This document shows, one piece after another, positions 59,389-64,000 of a stretch of DNA of 64,000 nt. Under the pieces are notes generated by a model. The model searched no databases. It was given only the letters and a program-made list of their open reading frames with translations, and was not told the DNA's origin. A program made the position numbers and the translations under genes. Position 1 is the first letter of the stretch. Every line of letters starts with the position of its first letter. This stretch comes from Lysinibacillus odysseyi 34hs-1 = NBRC 100172 (GTDB lineage Bacteria > Bacillota > Bacilli > Bacillales_A > Planococcaceae): the NCBI RefSeq assembly GCF_001591965.1, contig NZ_BCVX01000006.1:1-64000 (forward strand). The letters are read 5' to 3'.

Positions 59389-60300
59389 TTATTTTACTGT
59401 TTTAATATACGAAACGGTAGGTACTGTCACCCCGACGGATGCCCCCCGAACGAAGTCTCTTCCGAGCAGCCCTTCAAAGCTTTCCGTTTTCCCTGTTAAC
59501 ATGACACCGAGCACTGTTACTTTGTTAAACGGTTTTTGTTCATTCTGCTTAATATAGTCCTGGATCGTTTCGTCCGTTTTGTCTTCGTCATACTCTTTTA
59601 ATACTTCAATAAACGAATCAAATCCTTCCTCTGACAGCTCACTATCCGCATACCCGTAAACAGGTAACCCTAAAGGACCCATTGATTCATCCCCCACTTT
59701 TGAAGCCATATAAAGCCATACTATATTTAAGTTATCAGGAATACTGTTCTTCACTTCATCCATTGTCATGGGCTCCTTAAAGGAAATCGCCACTTCCGCT
59801 ACATGATCTTTCATTTGCACGAGCTCAGGCAATTGATTTTGCACGCCATCATAATATTTTTTTATCGCCGGATGATAAAATGTGGCGACTTTTTGTTTCG
59901 TCTGTTTATCATATTCGTATTCTGTAGCCCCTTGGGAAAAGTAGCCGGGTATTAACTCATTATAGTCGATGGATGCGCCAAACCATGAGTAGGAGCTTGT
60001 TAACGTACTCCACGGCACAAGATAGCCGTTAATATTTTTTGAACGGTTTGTCACAATATTTCCGCCGAACATCGATGAATTTGCTGTCACCTGTGAGTCA
60101 ATATCTACATTCGGCTGCGTAATCGCCTGCGCCAAAAACAATCTCTCATGTAAATTTTTATGATGAATTGAGGTAATATAATTCCCTAATCGATTGATTC
60201 CGATTAACAGCAACATACTTACAAATACCGAGACTACCGCAATTTTCAGCAGCTGCTTTAACTTCGCTTTCCTTAACGCCTTTTGAATCGATTGATCCAT
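59389..60300 (-). CDS. Anti-sigma factor of the Sigma_reg N/C type
   Basis: A 303-residue single-pass protein. A basic cytoplasmic start (MDQSIQKALRKAKLKQLLKI), one helix (about 21-43), then an outside domain. The first 25 residues fit the N-terminal 'sigma factor regulator' pattern and the C-terminal half (about 160-300: VAEVAISFKEPMTMDEVK, NLNIVWLYM, GYPV-like) the matching C-terminal domain. Such proteins hold an ECF sigma factor in check. It overlaps the upstream sigma gene by 28 bases, which argues for a functional pair. Confidence 0.85.
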   Translation of the reverse strand: MDQSIQKALRKAKLKQLLKIAVVSVFVSMLLLIGINRLGNYITSIHHKNLHERLFLAQAITQPNVDIDSQVTANSSMFGGNIVTNRSKNINGYLVPWSTLTSSYSWFGASIDYNELIPGYFSQGATEYEYDKQTKQKVATFYHPAIKKYYDGVQNQLPELVQMKDHVAEVAISFKEPMTMDEVKNSIPDNLNIVWLYMASKVGDESMGPLGLPVYGYADSELSEEGFDSFIEVLKEYDEDKTDETIQDYIKQNEQKPFNKVTVLGVMLTGKTESFEGLLGRDFVRGASVGVTVPTVSYIKTVK

Positions 60301-60791
60301 TTTTGTATCCCTCCAACCTCTGATTGAATTGTTTTCCTCGCTCTATACAATTTCTTTTTCACATTCTCCACCTGCAGCTGCAGCAGCTCTCCAATTTCCT
60401 CATACGACAAATCATAATAATATTTCAAAATAAAAATTTCCTGGTATGTAGGCTTCACATTTTTTAATAACGAAATAATTTCATCCTGCTGGAGAATTTT
60501 CTCGATTGGATTTGATACATCCGCCAATTTCTCTTGCAGCTCCATACTTAACGTAAGATGCTGGGTATGCTTTTTACGCTTCAAATCGATAAACTCATTT
60601 AGTGCAACCCGGTAAAACCACGCGCGTAAATTGCTTTCTTCTAAAGCGTCAATCATCGTATACACCTTATAAAATGTATTTTGGATAATGTCTTCTGCAT
60701 CTTCTTTGGCAGCCCCTTTTGAAATTAAAAACCTAAATACTTCACCCCCTACTTCCAGTAAATAAGAGGTGAGTTTATCATGATGGCTCAT
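60273..60791 (-). CDS. ECF RNA polymerase sigma factor
   Basis: A 172-residue ECF sigma factor. Region 2 lies at about 15-75 (KEDAEDIIQNTFYKVYTMID, LRAWFYRVALNEFIDLKRKK) and region 4 at about 115-165 (TYQEIFILKYYYDLSYEEIG, LQVENVKKKLYRARK). The ATG follows GAGGAGGT. With its overlapping anti-sigma gene it should respond to an envelope stress. This is the second such pair in the window (first at 12118-13678); the anti-sigma proteins of the two pairs differ in their outside domains. Confidence 0.92.
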   Translation of the reverse strand: MSHHDKLTSYLLEVGGEVFRFLISKGAAKEDAEDIIQNTFYKVYTMIDALEESNLRAWFYRVALNEFIDLKRKKHTQHLTLSMELQEKLADVSNPIEKILQQDEIISLLKNVKPTYQEIFILKYYYDLSYEEIGELLQLQVENVKKKLYRARKTIQSEVGGIQKWINRFKRR

Positions 60792-60879
60792 TGATTACCT
60801 CCTCATTCATATAACGACCGAGAGCTATGTAAAGTGGACAGAGTTTTTTATTTTTTTGAACACTATTTATGTAAACAGT

Positions 60880-60920
60880 AAAAAAACCATGAAATGAAGA
60901 GAATCTCATTTTCATGGTCT
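60880..60920 (-). terminator. Terminator of the YwqG-like gene
   Basis: ACCATGAAATGA and TCATTTTCATGGT pair around a short loop. On the minus strand TTTTTTT follows. Confidence 0.82.
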
Positions 60921-61017
60921 TATATAAGGTCGTTTTTCAGAAAAGACACATCCATTTATCCTATAACAAACCGCAATATTGTTCTAGAGCTAAAGCTGCT
61001 TCTAACCGGGCTGCTTT

Positions 61018-61764
61018 TCAGCCTGCGTCAGCTTTCAAACTGCTGAAGTCTAGATTTTTCAATCGGGCTGCTTCGATAAATATCATTAATTTGTCGCCGT
61101 CATGCCAGCACCATTCCAGATCATCATCCGAATCAATGGTTAAGAGTGAGACCCATTCTCCTTCAGGCGTCGGATTATAGCCCAATGAATAATGCGAAGG
61201 GTAGCCTAGAAGATAGTCTGGGCTTTTATGTAAAGACTCTCGCAGTTCAGTATAGATCTCGCTCTCCTCTTCCGTAAACGGCGAGTCCTTCAGCTGATAT
61301 TCGTCATAAGGAATATCAATTGTCGGGGAAAACTCAACCACTACAGCCCCACCTGTTTCGGAATATGGCGGGAGTATCGTTTCTAAATTGGCAGGGTCAG
61401 GAATGTATATACCATGAATATATCCATCCTCAAAAGGCTCTAAATCAGGGTCAGAGTCGTCATCAGGAAGTATATCCGCTGCAAAAAGGCTAAATAGACC
61501 CTTTGCCGGCAGACCTGCTTCGGTTGGCGGTATTTCCGCAAAATTAATTTGGCCGATAAACCGGTATGGCTTCGTCCCATATGTAGGCCATTCGCTGCCG
61601 ATCGGTAAATCAGGTGCGCCCCCGAAACGGCTGCATCCCAACCGCAGGTCTGCTTCTTGTTTTTTAAGGATGTCAATTGCAGGTCTTGAATACTGTAGCA
61701 GATACTCTTTATGGTTTCCAATATCCGACTGCTCAATTATTTCCTTAAAATTTTCCTTATTCAT
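61018..61764 (-). CDS. YwqG-family protein (DUF1963)
   Basis: A 248-residue soluble protein. DUF1963 hallmarks are present: SRFGGAPDLPIGSEWP (about 45-60), RFIGQINFAEIPP (about 68-80), GLFSLFAAD and the C-terminal LEWCWHDGDKLMIFIEAARL. The function of YwqG-like proteins is not established. The gene lies 54 bases downstream of the ankyrin-repeat gene in the same direction, so the two probably form an operon. A terminator follows at 60880-60920. Confidence 0.9.
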   Translation of the reverse strand: MNKENFKEIIEQSDIGNHKEYLLQYSRPAIDILKKQEADLRLGCSRFGGAPDLPIGSEWPTYGTKPYRFIGQINFAEIPPTEAGLPAKGLFSLFAADILPDDDSDPDLEPFEDGYIHGIYIPDPANLETILPPYSETGGAVVVEFSPTIDIPYDEYQLKDSPFTEEESEIYTELRESLHKSPDYLLGYPSHYSLGYNPTPEGEWVSLLTIDSDDDLEWCWHDGDKLMIFIEAARLKNLDFSSLKADAG

Positions 61765-61818
61765 TTTACGTTCCTCCTCTGTGAGTTTCCTATAGCTTAC
61801 ATGATGATTGACCCGCAG

Positions 61819-62865
61819 CTAAATGCGCAGCAGATTAATAATATCTTTATTTTCGCTGGCGTCTGCTAAATCCACAGCTGTTTTTTCATCAGAATCTTTA
61901 GCATGAATGTCGGCACCGTATGTTAACAGCATATCAACAGCAGCAGTATTCCTTGCTCTCACCGCCCTATGGAGAGCTGTTTGTTTATACTGATTCCTGC
62001 ATTCAATATCGGCACCGTGCTCCAGAAGAAACTGGATTCCGGCAACATTATCATAATCCGCAAAACTATGCAGCGGCGGAAATGGCTTCCCTTCTTCGTT
62101 CATGTCGCCGATGCACCTTAAAATATCCTCCAGCAGCGCCTCGTCCTGACAACGAAGAGCAATGCCGAAGCCTTTCTTTTTTACTTCCTTTTCGTAAATA
62201 TCCGGAAACGCCGAACGAATATAATTTACAATATCACTCGAGTATGTAAAAGCAATTTCAAGCGGTGTTTGTGCCATAACCCGCTTCCCTACATTTGCGC
62301 CTTTTTCAGCTAATAGACGGAATGCCTCAACATTGTCGTACCTGCTGCAAAACTGCAAAGGAGTGCCGCTATATTTCAAGACCTTATCCAAATGGGATTT
62401 TTTCGCACTGGCAGCCAGTTCCCTAATCCGTTCCTTGTCATTCATATAACATGCAAAGACTAGTGTTTGTTTAATTTTTTCGGCCTTCAGCGATTGCTGC
62501 AGCACCTCTTTTCTGTTCTCTTTCTTTGGCTCCAAACCATACCTTTGATAATTCAACAACTCATAGACATCGATATCAAAAAGTTCAGGATTTGCATCTT
62601 TGATTAAGCAACTTTCAACTAATGTACCGGCATCTACTTTCATACACAGAATGCCCTGTCCTTTCATAAGCACTTCAATTTCATCGGCATACTTTTCAAA
62701 GAGCTCAATCGTTATGTCTCCATCATATGAAGCCTCATTATCAGCAATCGGAAAATAACCGCTCGTAAATGAGTTCTCCGTCCCTGAAATGAAATATGTA
62801 TACGTTCCTCCTCTTACAATCGGCTCATTGATAATTGCTTCTTCCAAATCTTCAAGGTTATTCAT
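61819..62865 (-). CDS. Ankyrin-repeat protein
   Basis: A 348-residue soluble protein. The first 150 residues form an unassigned acidic domain; the rest holds degenerate ankyrin repeats. The best are GTPLQFCSRYDNVEAFRLLA (about 167-186), PFPPLHSFADYDNVAGIQFL (about 262-281) and KQTALHRAVRARNTAAVDML (about 297-316). The last is a textbook repeat. Such repeats bind partner proteins. The adjacent YwqG-like gene in the same direction may encode the partner; other Bacillales pair these kinds of proteins near polymorphic-toxin loci, but none is visible here. Confidence 0.87.
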   Translation of the reverse strand: MNNLEDLEEAIINEPIVRGGTYTYFISGTENSFTSGYFPIADNEASYDGDITIELFEKYADEIEVLMKGQGILCMKVDAGTLVESCLIKDANPELFDIDVYELLNYQRYGLEPKKENRKEVLQQSLKAEKIKQTLVFACYMNDKERIRELAASAKKSHLDKVLKYSGTPLQFCSRYDNVEAFRLLAEKGANVGKRVMAQTPLEIAFTYSSDIVNYIRSAFPDIYEKEVKKKGFGIALRCQDEALLEDILRCIGDMNEEGKPFPPLHSFADYDNVAGIQFLLEHGADIECRNQYKQTALHRAVRARNTAAVDMLLTYGADIHAKDSDEKTAVDLADASENKDIINLLRI

Positions 62866-63047
62866 TTATTCATACCCCCCTTCAAAACAGCTGCATCTTC
62901 TTTATTAATGATAGCATAGCAGAAATGGTACATTCACCCAACAGTTTGTGGTTCTGCAATGCCAGAGCTTAGTATGCATTAGCAGGACCATAAAAAATGC
63001 CTAAAAGTAAACTGTTCACTTTATCTTTAATTCATGTTATTATCAAT

Positions 63048-63061
63048 TTACCGACCGGTAA
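63048..63061. promoter_or_regulatory. TetR-type operator
   Basis: TTACCGACCGGTAA is a near-perfect palindrome of the ACCGACCGGT kind bound by several TetR regulators, 21 bases upstream of the TetR gene start. Confidence 0.78.
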
Positions 63062-63081
63062 GTAAATAAAGAGGTGATGAT

Positions 63082-63672
63082 ATGAGGAATAGGGAAGAAA
63101 CTTATGGCCTTATTGTAGAGACAGCTTATAAAATGTTTGCGGAAAATGGATTCGATAAAACAAGTTTAGCGATGATTGCAAAAGAGGTAGGCATTTCAAA
63201 GCCGGCTATTTATTATTATTTTGATTCGAAAGAAAAACTGATTGATTTTCTATTTGACGAAATCTGCAAGGAAATCATGGATCAATATGCATTCACAGTA
63301 GAAGATTTAACAGTAAATAACTTTGAACAATATTTGCTTACTATTGGATTTCAAATGATAGAAGAACAGGAAAAGGATGTCCATTTCAATAAAATATTTA
63401 ATGAGTACATTTTATTAGCCACAAGGAAAGAGCGATACATGAAGCAGTTAAATAAAATACAGAAGGGCTATTTTGAAAGCTTTAGTATGCTAATGAATCA
63501 TGGTGTTACTATTGGGGCCATTAATCAGGAAAATGTAGAATCCAAATCCAATATGCTTGCGATGGTTATAGATAATATCGGTAATTTTATACTGACAGGG
63601 CTTGAATTGGATTACAAAGGGATATGGAAGGAAGCCGTGAAAAGTGTGCTTTTGAGTGTAAGAAATGACTAA
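63082..63672 (+). CDS. TetR/AcrR-family transcriptional regulator
   Basis: A 196-residue TetR regulator. The helix-turn-helix is AYKMFAENGFDKTSLAMIAK followed by EVGISKPAIYYYFDSKEKLI (about 12-52). The C-terminal domain is helical with a possible ligand pocket. The ATG follows GAGGTGATGAT. A palindrome of the expected kind lies just upstream (63048-63061), so it most likely represses its own operon. Its stop overlaps the start of the next gene (ATGACTAA), giving a two-gene unit with the DUF418-like membrane protein. Confidence 0.92.
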   Translation: MRNREETYGLIVETAYKMFAENGFDKTSLAMIAKEVGISKPAIYYYFDSKEKLIDFLFDEICKEIMDQYAFTVEDLTVNNFEQYLLTIGFQMIEEQEKDVHFNKIFNEYILLATRKERYMKQLNKIQKGYFESFSMLMNHGVTIGAINQENVESKSNMLAMVIDNIGNFILTGLELDYKGIWKEAVKSVLLSVRND

Positions 63673-64000
63673 ACATCAAATTCCAAATCAGCGGATAGAG
63701 GGTCTGGACGTTGCTAGAGCATTGGCGTTATTTGGCATGTTTGTTGTTAACTATAACGTAATTACTGGAGCTGAGGGTAATGGACCAGAGTGGTTAATAT
63801 GGTTTACGAATCTTTTCCAAGGAAGAGCATCTGCACTTTTTGTTTTGCTGGCTGGTATTGGTACGTCCTTAATGACTAGCAAGGCTAGAAATGAAGCCTC
63901 TCCTATACTAATGAGGAAGAACCGAAAGAGTTTATGGAAAAGATCCGCTTTTCTATTCCTATTAGGTATGGTTTTATACGCAGTAGACTGGACTGGAGAT
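63665..64000 (+). CDS. DUF418-like membrane protein (cut by the window edge)
   Basis: The first 112 codons of a polytopic membrane protein. The start RIEGLDVARALALFGMFVVN is the first-helix signature of DUF418/DUF1624 acyltransferase-like membrane proteins, followed by FQGRASALFVLLAGIGTSLM, also typical. The family may move acyl groups across the membrane, but no function is proven for most members. It overlaps the TetR gene by eight bases and is probably its target. The rest lies outside the window. Confidence 0.85.
   Translation, partial: MTKHQIPNQRIEGLDVARALALFGMFVVNYNVITGAEGNGPEWLIWFTNLFQGRASALFVLLAGIGTSLMTSKARNEASPILMRKNRKSLWKRSAFLFLLGMVLYAVDWTGD

Overview
The window reads as a chromosomal segment of a low-GC, spore-forming member of the Bacillales. 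Gene families, ribosome-binding sites and frequent TTG/GTG starts all fit this group, and the glucose uptake/glucose dehydrogenase pair with a sigma-G-like promoter points to sporulation. The overall gene style resembles Planococcaceae such as Solibacillus or Lysinibacillus, but that placement is inference, not a database result. There are no rRNA or tRNA genes, no CRISPR array and no intact insertion sequence. The segment looks like accessory or plastic chromosome: many small regulator-plus-target cassettes, broken small genes and dispersed intergenic repeats.

Left part (1-24 kb): small membrane and lipoprotein genes, one interrupted at a G9 tract; a MarR-paired YhdH/YhfP-type oxidoreductase; fabZ behind a FapR-like operator; an amidase with a coupled small protein; an ECF sigma/anti-sigma pair; TspO/MBR-like protein; a MerR-controlled amidinotransferase plus MFS exporter; an Rgg-type regulator; a DUF2975 protein; and the glcU-gdh pair.

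Middle (24-42 kb): a HExxH protein, a GNAT acetyltransferase, a Bce/Yxd-type peptide-resistance ABC transporter with YxeA-like protein and a two-component system, a TetR/SDR cassette, a siroheme-type reductase fragment-like protein, the csoR-copZ-copA copper export cluster with three CsoR-like boxes, a TVP38 membrane protein, a MerR/C45 hydrolase pair, and an MFS transporter preceded by a 17-codon leader ORF.

Right part (42-64 kb): an alkylation-repair operon (PEP mutase-like gene, adaA, alkA, ogt), a flavodoxin-like oxidoreductase with divergent MarR regulator and repeated operator palindromes, an SDR gene next to a highly structured intergenic element, a vanZ-regulator-kinase operon, a von Willebrand A lipoprotein, and an Msr-like ABC-F resistance gene. 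The ABC-F gene has two tandem leader peptides (MYSIRLR and MQMLLFF) with terminators and carries a one-base frameshift in its second ATPase domain. Then follow mntH with an MntR-like box, a second ECF sigma/anti-sigma pair, YwqG-like and ankyrin proteins, and a TetR gene overlapping a DUF418-like membrane protein cut by the window edge.

The most interesting themes are antibiotic-sensing leader peptides at two transporter/protection genes, several regulatory sites that explain the gene pairs around them, and repeat families that recur through the window.
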